This document shows, piece after piece, positions 48,409 to 58,435 of a DNA stretch of 64,000 nt. A model generated the notes under the pieces. The model saw only the letters and a list, made by a program, of their open reading frames with translations. It searched no databases and was not told where the DNA came from. Position 1 is the stretch's first letter. Every line of letters starts with the position of its first letter. A program made the position numbers and the translations under genes. This DNA is from Halothiobacillus sp. Lineage in GTDB: Bacteria > Pseudomonadota > Gammaproteobacteria > Halothiobacillales > Halothiobacillaceae. The stretch covers positions 1 through 64,000 of the forward strand of contig JAABTF010000001.1 in the NCBI GenBank assembly GCA_011389965.1, given 5' to 3'.

Positions 48409-49507
48409 TTACAGGCCGCTCTTGAGACTGGCCTCGATGAACGGGTCGAGCTCGCCGTCGAGCACCGCCTGGGTGTTGCCGGTCTCGTGGCCGGTGCGCA
48501 GGTCCTTGATGCGGCTCTGGTCGAGCACGTAGGAGCGGATCTGGCTGCCCCAGCCGACGTCGGCCTTGGTGTCCTCGACGGCCTGGGCCTCGGCGCGGCG
48601 CTTTTGCATCTCCAGCTCGTAGAGCTTGGCCTTGAGCTGCTTCATGGCGCGGTCGCGGTTCTTGATCTGCGAACGCTCGGACTGGCAGGCCACCACGGTG
48701 CCGGTGGGCAGGTGGGTAAAACGCACCGCCGACTCGGTCCGGTTGACGTGCTGACCGCCGGCCCCGGAGGCGCGGTAGACGTCGGTGCGGATGTCGGACG
48801 GGTTGATCTCGATCTCGATGGCATCGTCGATCTCGGGGGAGACGAACACCGAGGCAAACGAGGTGTGGCGCCGGTTGTCCGAGTCGAACGGCGACTTGCG
48901 CACCAGGCGATGCACGCCGGTCTCGCTGCGCAGCCAGCCGAAGGCGAACTCGCCCTCGAAGCGGATGGTCACCGACTTGATGCCGGCGACCTCGCCGTCG
49001 GAGATCTCGGTGATCTCGGTGGTAAAGCCGTGCTTTTCCGCCCAGCGCAGGTACATTCGCATCAGGATGGAGGCCCAGTCCTGGGCCTCGGTACCGCCGG
49101 CGCCGGCCTGGATGTCCATGTAGGCGTTGGACTCGTCCATCTCGCCGGAGAACATGCGGCGGAATTCGAGATCCTCGATCTGCTTCTCGAACTTGGCCAC
49201 GTCGGCCTCGATCGAGGCGATGGTCTCCTCGTCGTCTTCCTCGCCGGCCATCTCCAGCAGGTCACGGGCGTCGGTCAGCCCGTCGCGCATGGTGGCGAGT
49301 GTCTCGACGATACGCACCAGCGAGGCACGCTCCTTGTTGAGCGCCTGGGCGCGATCCGGATCGTTCCAGACGTCGGGTACCTCGAGCTCGCGGTCTACCT
49401 CTTCGAGGCGTTCCTGCTTCTGATCGAAGTCAAAGATACCCCCGGAGCGACTCGGAGCGCTCGATGAGGTTGTCGATACGATTCAGGATCGGGTTGATTT
49501 CGGCCAT
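48409..49507 (-). CDS. prfB: Peptide chain release factor 2, programmed +1 frameshift
   Basis: Zero frame [25 protein letters not shown] then TGA within CTTTGAC (49435-49429); +1 frame continues [24 protein letters not shown]...; GGQ motif [16 protein letters not shown]. Confidence 0.97.
49429..49435 (-). promoter_or_regulatory. prfB programmed frameshift site (CTTTGAC with upstream CGGGGG)
   Basis: Minus-strand CGGGGGTATCTTTGAC matches the canonical RF2 autoregulatory frameshift signal. Confidence 0.95.
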
Positions 49508-49714
49508 GTAATGCGGTTTCGCGTTGCGTTGAAAGACCGGCTAGTTTACTCAATGCACGCGGTTACCTCAAAGCGCATCCGCGCGGGCAGGCGGCCGGGC
49601 CAATTCGCCGTGAAAACAGCCATGCCTCGCGCTTTTTGCTATGGCATGATGATGGCGCCTCGGCATCCGCCGGGTGGCCGAAATTTCGTCTTCCACGGGG
49701 ACGTACACGCGATC

Positions 49715-51175
49715 ATGTTGATGCACGCCCAAGCCCAAAGGTTGCTGCGCCGACTGGCGCTGCTCCTGCTCATTACGGGCATCCTGCCTGCCAGCCCCGC
49801 CGTCATGGCCGACACCCCGCTTCCCGGGGCGGTCAAGGCCGAGCTCGACCGACAGGAACTCAGTGCCGCCGAGTTGGGCATCTGGGTGCAGGCGGTCGAC
49901 AGCGACAAGCCGCTGATCGCCCACCAGGCCGAGCGCCTGTTCAACCCCGCCTCGGTGATGAAGCTGGTGACCACCGTGGCCGCGCTGGACATCCTCGGCC
50001 CCACCTATACCTGGAAGACCGAATTCTACGCCGACCAAATGCCGGTCAACGGTGTGGTCGAGGGCGATCTCTACATCAAGGGGTATGGCGATCCGTGGTT
50101 CCGCAGCGAGGATCTCTGGGACGTCGTACGCCGCCTCAAGGAACTGGGCGTGCGCGAGATTCGTGGCGACGTGATCCTCGACGACAGCTATTTTGCGCCG
50201 ATCACCACCGATCCGGGCGAGTTCGACAACCGCCCGGACCGGGTTTACAACGCCCTGCCCAACGCGCTACTGCTGGACAACCGCGCGGTGCGCATCGCCA
50301 TCACCCCGCACAGTGACGACGACTCGGCGGTAAGCACCTGGCCGCCCAACCCGCGCGTGTCGCTGAGCAACAGCCTCAACTTGGTCAACCGGCCTTGTCG
50401 CAACAGCACCAACCGCCCGGTGATCGACATCCGTGATTCGACGGCGGCGAGTGCGGAGATCAAGGTGGGCGGCACGGTCTCTCGCGAGTGCTCGCCGCAT
50501 CTTTACTACCGGGTGGCCGGCGACCCGCACGATGCCTTCTTCCACGCGTTCGAGCAGCTGTTCGAATCGGCCGGCGGCACCATCAAGGGCACCTGGCGCA
50601 AGGGCCTGCTGCAGTCGGGGGCCAAGAAGCTGCTCACCCACGACTCGCGGCCGCTGTCGAACTACCTGTGGCTACAAAACAAGTGGTCCAACAACGTCAT
50701 GGCCCGCCAGATCATGCTGACCATGGGGGCGGAGATCGAGGGCACGCCGGCCACCGAGCTCAAGGCCGCGCGGGTGGTCGACCGCTGGGCCCGTGAGCGC
50801 GGACTGGACTGGGACGGGGCCGTGGTCGAAAACGGCTCGGGGCTCTCGCGCCTCTCGCGACTGTCCCCTGAGCAGATCGGCGACATGCTGCAGTCGGTCT
50901 GGCGCAGCCCGTTCATGGCCGAGGTGATGGCCACCCTGCCGATAGCCGGCATCGACGGCACCATGCGCAAGCGGCTGGACGACGGGGCGATTCGCGGCCA
51001 TGCCCACATCAAGACGGGCACGCTGCGCGACGTACGCGCCGGGGCGGGCTTCCTGCTGGCCCAGTCCGGTCGGCGCTACGTGGTGGTCATGCTGCACAAC
51101 GAGCAGGGAGTGCAGTACGGCGGCGGCACGAGGGTACAGGACGCCCTGATGGAATGGTTGTACGAGAACGGCTGA
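49715..51175 (+). CDS. dacB: D-alanyl-D-alanine carboxypeptidase/endopeptidase (PBP4, S13)
   Basis: FNPASVMKLVTTVAALDILGPTYTWKTEFY (SxxK); ENGSGLSRLSRLSPEQ; HIKTGTLRDVRAGAGF (KTG). Confidence 0.94.
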   Translation: MLMHAQAQRLLRRLALLLLITGILPASPAVMADTPLPGAVKAELDRQELSAAELGIWVQAVDSDKPLIAHQAERLFNPASVMKLVTTVAALDILGPTYTWKTEFYADQMPVNGVVEGDLYIKGYGDPWFRSEDLWDVVRRLKELGVREIRGDVILDDSYFAPITTDPGEFDNRPDRVYNALPNALLLDNRAVRIAITPHSDDDSAVSTWPPNPRVSLSNSLNLVNRPCRNSTNRPVIDIRDSTAASAEIKVGGTVSRECSPHLYYRVAGDPHDAFFHAFEQLFESAGGTIKGTWRKGLLQSGAKKLLTHDSRPLSNYLWLQNKWSNNVMARQIMLTMGAEIEGTPATELKAARVVDRWARERGLDWDGAVVENGSGLSRLSRLSPEQIGDMLQSVWRSPFMAEVMATLPIAGIDGTMRKRLDDGAIRGHAHIKTGTLRDVRAGAGFLLAQSGRRYVVVMLHNEQGVQYGGGTRVQDALMEWLYENG

Positions 51176-51293
51176 GCGATCTCCCGAACCCACGCCGTTC
51201 GCCCGGCTCCGCTGAATAACCGCTGATGCCTTGAACATCGTCGGCCCGCGGCCAATGCTTTCCGTAGGCAATTTTTCAATGGAGAGTTCCAAC

Positions 51294-51788
51294 ATGGCCG
51301 CCATCGACCAACTGCGTGACCGCTTCCAACAGACCTGGACCTCGATCAACGAGGGCTGGCACCGGCTCACCGATGCCGCCGGCCAGGCCATCACGCGCTT
51401 CACGCCTGGCAAGCGCCAGGCCGAGGAGGAGGGTCAGGACCTGGCCGAGCGCAATGTCGGCTGGGGCCTGCTGGCCGCCGAGGTTTCCGAGCGAGGTGAC
51501 GAAATCGAGGTGCGCCTGGAGGCGCCGGGCCTAAAGCGCGAGGACTTTGAGGTGGAGGTGCTCGACGACCACTTGCGGGTCGCGGGCGAGAAGCGCAGCG
51601 AACGTCACGATCACCGCGGCCGCTATCACGTGACCGAATGCGCCTACGGGCAATTCGAGCGGCTGATCCCCCTGCCGGAGCCCGTCAAGGCCGACTCGGC
51701 CCGGGCCAGCTACCGTGACGGGGTCCTGCAGATCACGTTGGACAAGGCAGGCGAGAAGCGGCGGCGCATTGCTGTCGAGCCGGGCTAA
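51294..51788 (+). CDS. Hsp20/alpha-crystallin family small heat shock protein
   Basis: VRLEAPGLKREDFEVEVLDDHLRVAGEKRSERHDHRGRYHVTECAYGQFERLIPLPEPV. Confidence 0.92.
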   Translation: MAAIDQLRDRFQQTWTSINEGWHRLTDAAGQAITRFTPGKRQAEEEGQDLAERNVGWGLLAAEVSERGDEIEVRLEAPGLKREDFEVEVLDDHLRVAGEKRSERHDHRGRYHVTECAYGQFERLIPLPEPVKADSARASYRDGVLQITLDKAGEKRRRIAVEPG

Positions 51789-53251
51789 CGTGGGTCGGTA
51801 AAACCTGCCGGGCTTGCCAAGATCAGCCACCAGTCCGGACCCCGATCATCGCCTGATTGGTCGCCCCACTGATCACCTGGCTGAAAGTCGGCATCCACCC
51901 ACCATGTCCCCGCCACTGCCACGGCAGCCAAGCGGCCATCGATCTCCAGACCGATGGCCGCTTCGCGTTCCCAGGGCGGGATGCCAGCCTCCTGAAACCG
52001 GTTTTTCAATGTGCGCGAGGGTGCGCCCAACCGGGGACGCAACCGCTCGCTGGCCTGCACCGGCCGCAACTTCCAGTCACCCTCGCCGGCCGCGAGCCGA
52101 CACGTCCCGCCCCCCTCTACCGCCTCGCTCGAGGGAACACGCCGCCGGCATACCCGACTCTCGTCCACGTCGATGCAATCGCGGCCCGCTGGCCAGCGTT
52201 TTGGCGTGATGACCTGGCTGGCCTGCTTCAGCCAGTAAATCCGGCCGCCATAGCGACGCAATTCACCACCCGGCCATTCCAGCCGGGGGGCACGGTCCGA
52301 TGGCGCCTCGGCCACCTGCCCCAGCCAGTCGGCCAGCCGCTGGGGCGGCGGCGGGAGGCAGCCCAGGGCAAACAGCCACTGGCGCAGGACGTTGAGTTGC
52401 CGGGAAGCGGATAGCCCCGCCAGCGGGGTCCAGTCGAGCGCATTTCGCCGCAGGGACTGACCGGCATCCGACGCGGCCAGCTCGGCCAGCAGCGCCTGCT
52501 CCTCGGCAAGGCGGGCAGCGCTACGATTGATGCGGGAAATGGCATCGGGCCAGAATCGCTCCAGCGCGGGGAGAACGCGGTGGCGCAGGGCGTTACGGGC
52601 AAAGCCCGGATCATCGTTGCTGGGGTCGTCCACCCAGCCGCAGCCCGAGCCGACCGCCAGGCTCGTGAGCCGCTCGCGCGACCAGTCAAGAAACGGTCGC
52701 CAGTGCGGAAAATCGCCGCACTCGCGCCAGACGGCCATGCCGGACAGGCCGCGACTGCCCGAGCCGCGCAGCAGCGCCAAAAGCACGGTCTCTGCCTGGT
52801 CGTTGGCGTGGTGGGCGGTTACCAGCACCGGCGGATGAGTGGGATCGTCGCGTCGGGCGGCGTGGAGGGAATGGTCCAGTGCCGCGTAGCGCGCTTGGCG
52901 GGCAGCGGCCTCGAGCGAGCCGCGGCCCTTGCCGCGCTGCGACCGCACCACCTCCACCCGGGTGGCGAAAAACGGCACGTCGAAGGCAGCCGCCTGTCGG
53001 CGAGCGGTCTGCTGCCACTGGGCGGATTCGGTATGCAGGCCGTGATCGACGTGGGTGACCGACAGGGCGGCGAAACGCCCTTCATCCCGCCATTGCGTCA
53101 GGGCGGCGAGGGCGGCCAGCGAGTCGCGCCCGCCGGAACTGGCCAGCAGAACGTGCGCATCGGGGGGTGGCTCGGCGGCAAGGGCCGACCAGTCATCCGG
53201 GCCGAGCCGGTAGCCCTCATGAGACTGGTGGCCCTCATGCGCCTGTGCCAT
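51785..53251 (-). CDS. tilS: tRNA(Ile)-lysidine synthetase
   Basis: LLASSGGRDSLAALAAL P-loop; TAHHANDQAETVLLALLRGSGSRGLSGM. Confidence 0.94.
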   Translation of the reverse strand: MAQAHEGHQSHEGYRLGPDDWSALAAEPPPDAHVLLASSGGRDSLAALAALTQWRDEGRFAALSVTHVDHGLHTESAQWQQTARRQAAAFDVPFFATRVEVVRSQRGKGRGSLEAAARQARYAALDHSLHAARRDDPTHPPVLVTAHHANDQAETVLLALLRGSGSRGLSGMAVWRECGDFPHWRPFLDWSRERLTSLAVGSGCGWVDDPSNDDPGFARNALRHRVLPALERFWPDAISRINRSAARLAEEQALLAELAASDAGQSLRRNALDWTPLAGLSASRQLNVLRQWLFALGCLPPPPQRLADWLGQVAEAPSDRAPRLEWPGGELRRYGGRIYWLKQASQVITPKRWPAGRDCIDVDESRVCRRRVPSSEAVEGGGTCRLAAGEGDWKLRPVQASERLRPRLGAPSRTLKNRFQEAGIPPWEREAAIGLEIDGRLAAVAVAGTWWVDADFQPGDQWGDQSGDDRGPDWWLILASPAGFTDPR

Positions 53252-53255
53252 GGGA

Positions 53256-54215
53256 TCAGCGTTCGACGTATTTGCCGTAGGACATCAGGCGCTCGTAGCG
53301 GCGCTCCAGCAGGGCCTCGGTGGGACGGTCGATCTGGGCGAGCACCGCTTTTTTCAAACGGGCCTTGAGAGTCTCCGCCATGGCATCGATGTCACGATGC
53401 GCGCCGCCGCAGGGCTCGGGGATCACTTCGTCGACCAGCCCCAGTTCATGGAGCCGCTCGGCGGTGATGCCCAGCGCTTCGGCGGCATCCGGGGCCTTTT
53501 CGGCGCTCTTGTAGAGGATGGAGGCACAGCCTTCCGGGGAGATCACGGAGTAGGTGCCGTATTGCAGCATCATCACGTGGTCGCCCACGCCGATGGCCAG
53601 CGCGCCGCCGGAGCCGCCCTCGCCCACCACGGTGACCACGATGGGCGTTTCCAGCTCGGCCATCACGTACAAGTTGCGGGCGATTGCCTCGCTCTGACCG
53701 CGCGCCTCGGCATCGATGCCCGGGTAGGCGCCGGGGGTATCGATGAAGGTGAGCACCGGCAGGCCGAACTTCTCCGCCAGCTCCATCAACCGCTTGGCCT
53801 TGCGGTAGCCCTCCGGGCGCGGCATGCCGAAGTTGCGACGGATCTTTTCTTTCGTGTCGCGGCCCTTCTGCTGACCGACCACCATCACCGGCAGACCATC
53901 GAGACGCGCCATGCCGCCCATGATCGCCGGGTCGTCGCCGAAGGCGCGGTCGCCGTGCAGTTCCTGGAAGTCGGTAAAGACGCGCTCGAGGTAATCCGCC
54001 AGGTAGGGGCGCTGCGGGTGACGGGCCAACTGGTTGACCTGCCAGGCACCGAGGTGGGAAAAGATCGAACGGGTCAGCTCGGTGGACTTGTTGCGCAGCC
54101 GCTTGATTTCCTCGTCGATATCCAGCCCCTGATCGTCGTCCATCAACTGGAGTTCGCGGATCTTGGCCTCGAGTTCGGCGATCGGCTGTTCAAAATCGAG
54201 ATAGTTCGGGTTCAT
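53256..54215 (-). CDS. accA: Acetyl-CoA carboxylase carboxyltransferase subunit alpha
   Basis: [23 protein letters not shown]...; [43 protein letters not shown]. Confidence 0.97.
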   Translation of the reverse strand: MNPNYLDFEQPIAELEAKIRELQLMDDDQGLDIDEEIKRLRNKSTELTRSIFSHLGAWQVNQLARHPQRPYLADYLERVFTDFQELHGDRAFGDDPAIMGGMARLDGLPVMVVGQQKGRDTKEKIRRNFGMPRPEGYRKAKRLMELAEKFGLPVLTFIDTPGAYPGIDAEARGQSEAIARNLYVMAELETPIVVTVVGEGGSGGALAIGVGDHVMMLQYGTYSVISPEGCASILYKSAEKAPDAAEALGITAERLHELGLVDEVIPEPCGGAHRDIDAMAETLKARLKKAVLAQIDRPTEALLERRYERLMSYGKYVER

Positions 54216-54342
54216 AAGTGGCTGCGCTTTTTGGGTATTCAGGTATGCGTCCGCTGGCCGTTTTCTTCGCCAGATGGTCACCTATTGTGCCGAAAATGCG
54301 GGGATATCGTAAGTCCGCCCCCGCGCCCGACCGGAATGCCTG

Positions 54343-55236
54343 TCAGCTCACCGCGGCACCGACCCGTTCTGCCGTGGGACCGAGTGCCTGGGGCGTGTGC
54401 ACGGCAAGATTGTCGATCAGGCGCACCGCGCCGAGCCGCGCGGCCACCAGCAGCCGACCATGGGGGACCAGTTGCGACTGTTCCTCGAAACGCTCGTCGT
54501 CGCAGTAGACCAGGTAGTCGACATCGAATCCCTGCTGGCTGAGCCAGTGGCGTGCCCCGGCGAGGGTGGCGGGCACGCTGTGCCCGCCGGCGAGCGACTC
54601 CGCGGCCCGCTTGAGGGCGCGGTGGACGGCCGGCGCCTGACGGCGCTGCTCGTCCGAAAGGAAACGGTTGCGCGAGCTGATCGCCAGGCCGTCGGGCTCT
54701 CTGTGCGTGGGCTCGATGACCAGCTCGACGGCGAAATCGAGATCGCTGACCAGCCGGCGAATCACGGCGACCTGCTGCGCATCCTTCTCGCCGAACACTG
54801 CCACATCGGGGCCGACCAGGTTGAACAGCTTGGCCACGACAGTTGCCACGCCGGTGAAGTGACCGGGACGGGCCGCCCCTTCCATCCGTTCGCCCAGCGG
54901 CCCGGCATCCACCCGCACCATGCCTTTCTGGCCATGCGGGTAGAGGGTGGTCTCGGTGGGCAGGAACACGGCGTCCACCCCTGCGCGCTCGAGCGCCTCG
55001 ATATCCGCCTGCTCGGTACGGGGATAACGGGCCAGGTCGGCGCGGTCCTCGAACTGCAGCGGGTTGACGAACACGCTCACGATCACCGCGTCGGCGTGGT
55101 GACGAGCGGTCTCGATCAGGCCCATGTGGCCCGTGTGCAGGTTGCCCATGGTGGGCACGAAACCCACGCGCCGGGCATCGAAGACCATGTCCCGGCGCCA
55201 GGCACCCAGCGAGGATATGTCACGCAGAATCCGCAT
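54343..55236 (-). CDS. panC: Pantothenate synthetase
   Basis: VGFVPTMGNLHTGHMGLIETAR; FVNPLQFE; GEKDAQQVAVIRRLVSDL; SSRNRFLSDEQR. Confidence 0.96.
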   Translation of the reverse strand: MRILRDISSLGAWRRDMVFDARRVGFVPTMGNLHTGHMGLIETARHHADAVIVSVFVNPLQFEDRADLARYPRTEQADIEALERAGVDAVFLPTETTLYPHGQKGMVRVDAGPLGERMEGAARPGHFTGVATVVAKLFNLVGPDVAVFGEKDAQQVAVIRRLVSDLDFAVELVIEPTHREPDGLAISSRNRFLSDEQRRQAPAVHRALKRAAESLAGGHSVPATLAGARHWLSQQGFDVDYLVYCDDERFEEQSQLVPHGRLLVAARLGAVRLIDNLAVHTPQALGPTAERVGAAVS

Positions 55237-56018
55237 CAGAAGCTCTCGCTCTGGGTGGGGAAGGTTCTCCGCTTGACTGCATCGACGTACGCGGCGAAGG
55301 CGCCCGGCAGGGATCCCGCCTCCTGCATGAAGTCGCGCACGAAACGCGGTGGCTTCTCGTTTAGGCCCAGCATGTCGTGCATCACCAGCACCTGGCCGTC
55401 GGTGTCCGCGCCGGCACCGATGCCGATCACCGGCACGTCGACCGCCTCGGCCAGGGCCTGCCCCAGCTCACGCGGCACGCATTCGACCACCAGCATGTCC
55501 ACGCCGGCCTCGACCAGGGCACGGGCGTCATCGAGGATCCGGCGTGCCTCGTCATCCCCCCGTCCCTGAATGCGATAACCGCCCAGTTTGCGCACCCGCT
55601 GCGGCAACAGCCCGACGTGACCGCAGACCGGCACGCCGGCCGCGGTCAGGGCGGCAATGGTAGGCGCCTTCTCGGCCCCACCCTCGAGCTTGACCATGTC
55701 GGCCCCGCCCTGCTGCATCAGGGTGCCCGCACTAGCCAACGCACGCTCGATACTGGTCTCGCTGAGAAACGGCATGTCGGCAATCACCAGCGCCGAAGGC
55801 ACGCCGCGGCGGACCATCGCCGAGTGATAGGCCATTTCCGCGACCGTGACCGCGAGCGTGTCGCGTTGCCCCTGGACCACCATGCCCAGCGAATCGCCCA
55901 CCAGGAAGGCATCCACCCCGGCAGCGAATGCCGCCCGTGCCATGCCCGCCTCGTAGGCGGTCAGGACGGCGATCGGCTCGCCTTCGGCCTTGGCGGCCCG
56001 AATCTGCGCGATGTTCAT
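55236..56018 (-). CDS. panB: 3-methyl-2-oxobutanoate hydroxymethyltransferase
   Basis: VLTAYEAGMARAAFAAGVDAFLVGDSLGMVVQG; VCGHVGLLPQRVRKLGGYRIQGR; GIGAGADTDGQVLVMHDMLGL. Confidence 0.96.
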   Translation of the reverse strand: MNIAQIRAAKAEGEPIAVLTAYEAGMARAAFAAGVDAFLVGDSLGMVVQGQRDTLAVTVAEMAYHSAMVRRGVPSALVIADMPFLSETSIERALASAGTLMQQGGADMVKLEGGAEKAPTIAALTAAGVPVCGHVGLLPQRVRKLGGYRIQGRGDDEARRILDDARALVEAGVDMLVVECVPRELGQALAEAVDVPVIGIGAGADTDGQVLVMHDMLGLNEKPPRFVRDFMQEAGSLPGAFAAYVDAVKRRTFPTQSESF

Positions 56019-56620
56019 GACGGCCTCCGAGGGGCTACTGAGGTCTGATCTGATGACGCCACGGATTCGCCCCGCGGTCGATGCCCGCCGGTGTCGCACG
56101 GTGTCTCGGGGTTATCGGCCTCGCGGCGGACGACGGCACGAATGAAGCGCAACGGATGACCGCTGGTGTCGGCCAGCAGTGCGGCCAGTCGCCGCCCGTC
56201 GGGCAGCACGGCCTCGGGGCGTATCTCGAGCCAGGGTGCCAGCACGAAATGCCGGTGGGCGATTTCGGGGTGCGGGATTTGCAGTTCGGCGGTCTGCATC
56301 TGGCGATCGCCGAAGGCGAGAATGTCCAGGTCGATCAGTCGCTCGCCCCAGTGACGGGTAAACGACCGCCCGGCTGCACGCTCCAGCCCCTTGAGGGCCC
56401 GCAGCAATGCCTCGGGCGACAAGGCGGTCTCGATCTCGGCGACCGCATTGACGTAGTCGGGCTGGTCCTGGGGACCGATGGGCGGGTTGGCGTACAGGCC
56501 GGAGACGGCGCGAACACGGCACAGCGGCAGGCTGTCGATGGCCTCGACCGCACGTTCGATCTGGTCGATCGGATTGCCCAGGTTGGCACCCAGGCCGATG
56601 GTGGCGATTTCCCGGATCAT
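56015..56620 (-). CDS. folK: 2-amino-4-hydroxy-6-hydroxymethyldihydropteridine diphosphokinase
   Basis: IGLGANLGNPIDQIERAVEAIDSLP; NAVAEIETALSPEALLRALKGLERAAGR; RLIDLDILAFGD. Confidence 0.94.
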   Translation of the reverse strand: MIREIATIGLGANLGNPIDQIERAVEAIDSLPLCRVRAVSGLYANPPIGPQDQPDYVNAVAEIETALSPEALLRALKGLERAAGRSFTRHWGERLIDLDILAFGDRQMQTAELQIPHPEIAHRHFVLAPWLEIRPEAVLPDGRRLAALLADTSGHPLRFIRAVVRREADNPETPCDTGGHRPRGESVASSDQTSVAPRRPS

Positions 56621-56640
56621 GGCCGCCTCCTCCGCCGGCA

Positions 56641-58017
56641 TCACTCGCCGGACGGTTGCCGGTTGCCGCCGCCGGGCTTGCGCCGACGCGGGCGACGCCG
56701 ACGGCGCTTCTTGCCGAAGTCCGAGGGCTGTAGGGCCTCGATGGGCGCCTCCTCGTGTCCGCTCCGCTCGGGGGCATACTGGCGCCAGAAGACACAGACC
56801 GATTCGTCGACCTCCGGGGTGGCCGAGCGCAGGCAGAGGAAGTCCACCGCGGCCCGGAACCAAGGGGCTTCCAGCAAGGCACGCTGGTTGTCGTCAAGGG
56901 CGTCGACCTTCCCTTCGGCACCCCGCCCGATGCGGGCCGACGGGGGTGCGAGGCGTTCGAGCTCGGGCTGCAGCATCCAGATCGCCCGGATGATCTCGGC
57001 CAGTCGGCGGGGGATCATCAGCGGCTTGGCCATGTTCGCCATGACCTCGTCGGCGGCCAGCACCATGGCATCGTCGGCCGGCACGCGCTGATGCAGCCAC
57101 TTGATGCGATGGCGCCCCAGCATTCGCCAGAACAGTCCGGCGAACAGGAAGGCGGGATTGACCGGCAGGCCCTGCTCCACGCGGCGGTCGGTGGCCTCGA
57201 GCACTTTTTCGATCAGTCCCCAGTCGCTGACCGGGTCATCGGGATCGATCCAGTGGTCCAGGCCGTCGAACAGGTATTCGATCAGGCCGAGACGGCGCAA
57301 CTCGAGGAAGGTCTGGCGACCGGCGCCGCCCTGCATCAGCTTGACCGTCTCGTCGAACAGGCGCGCCGGGGAAATGTCGGCGAGCGTGGAGCGACAATGC
57401 GCGATGGCCGCCTCGCTGTCGTCGGTAAGGTGAAAGCCGAGCTTGGCGGCAAAACGCGCCGCGCGCAGCATGCGCACCGGGTCCTCGCGGTAGCGGTCCT
57501 CGGGCTCGCCGATCACGCGCAGGCGCCCGCTGCGAATGTCGGTCAGCCCCTCGACATAGTCGACCAGGTCGCCGGAGGCGTAATCCAGATAGAGGGCGTT
57601 GCAGGCAAAGTCGCGCCGCCAGACGTCCTCGTGGATGCTGCCGAAGACGTTGTCGCGGGTAATCATGCCGCCATCGGCGCGTTTGACCTCGCCGGTGTCG
57701 CCGCCGCGGAAGGTGGTGACCTCGATCATTTCGTCGCGGAAGACCACGTGGACGATCTTGAAGCGTCGGCCGATGATGCGGGCCCGCCGGAAAAGGCGCT
57801 TGACCTCTTCGGGGCGAGCGTTGGTGACCACGTCGAAGTCCTTGGGGCTGCGTCCCCGCAGCAGGTCGCGCACGCAGCCGCCGACGGCATAGGCCTCGAA
57901 GCCGGCTTCGTGGAGCTTTTCCAGGACAAAACGGGCGTTGTCGCTCAGGTCGGCCAGCGAAAGGCCGTGCGTCTCAGCGGGAATGCGGGTTTGGTTTGAT
58001 GTCACGTTTTCTGACAA
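56641..58017 (-). CDS. pcnB: Poly(A) polymerase I
   Basis: AYAVGGCVRDLLRGRSPKDFDVVTNARPEEVKRLFRRARIIGRRFKIVHVVF; basic C-terminus KKRRRRRPRRRKPGG. Confidence 0.93.
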   Translation of the reverse strand: MSENVTSNQTRIPAETHGLSLADLSDNARFVLEKLHEAGFEAYAVGGCVRDLLRGRSPKDFDVVTNARPEEVKRLFRRARIIGRRFKIVHVVFRDEMIEVTTFRGGDTGEVKRADGGMITRDNVFGSIHEDVWRRDFACNALYLDYASGDLVDYVEGLTDIRSGRLRVIGEPEDRYREDPVRMLRAARFAAKLGFHLTDDSEAAIAHCRSTLADISPARLFDETVKLMQGGAGRQTFLELRRLGLIEYLFDGLDHWIDPDDPVSDWGLIEKVLEATDRRVEQGLPVNPAFLFAGLFWRMLGRHRIKWLHQRVPADDAMVLAADEVMANMAKPLMIPRRLAEIIRAIWMLQPELERLAPPSARIGRGAEGKVDALDDNQRALLEAPWFRAAVDFLCLRSATPEVDESVCVFWRQYAPERSGHEEAPIEALQPSDFGKKRRRRRPRRRKPGGGNRQPSGE

Positions 58018-58435
58018 AACAGTCTGCCGTTAAAAGCCGCGGCGAGGCACGTTGACGGGTGTCGGGCCGTCTTCCGATGCGGACCGCCCACATGACGCCG
58101 GGCGTCCGAGCGGATTGTGTTCAGGCCTACAAAGCCACGGGTGGTTTGGGTAAAGGCGCCAAGTCTACCATCTTGATGCACGAGCCGAGTCAATACCCGT
58201 TCAGGGACTATCCCGGACGATACAACGGCATCTCCCTGTCGGCCGGCGCGAGCGGCCTATTCGCTCGTCGCGCGGGTTAACATGTAGGCAGCCGTCTCTT
58301 ATGCGCTACAAGGGCGTCACCGCGCGCCGGTTGCCACGCATCTATGCTAGGATTTCCGACTGGTTGCGTCGTTCCCCGAGCCGATCGTCTACGGGGGCGG
58401 TGCGGCGATTCATCCCTGCTTGAAGGACAGTATTC

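Noticed and set aside
56755-57999. 414 aa plus-strand ORF
   Set aside because: Antisense shadow of pcnB.
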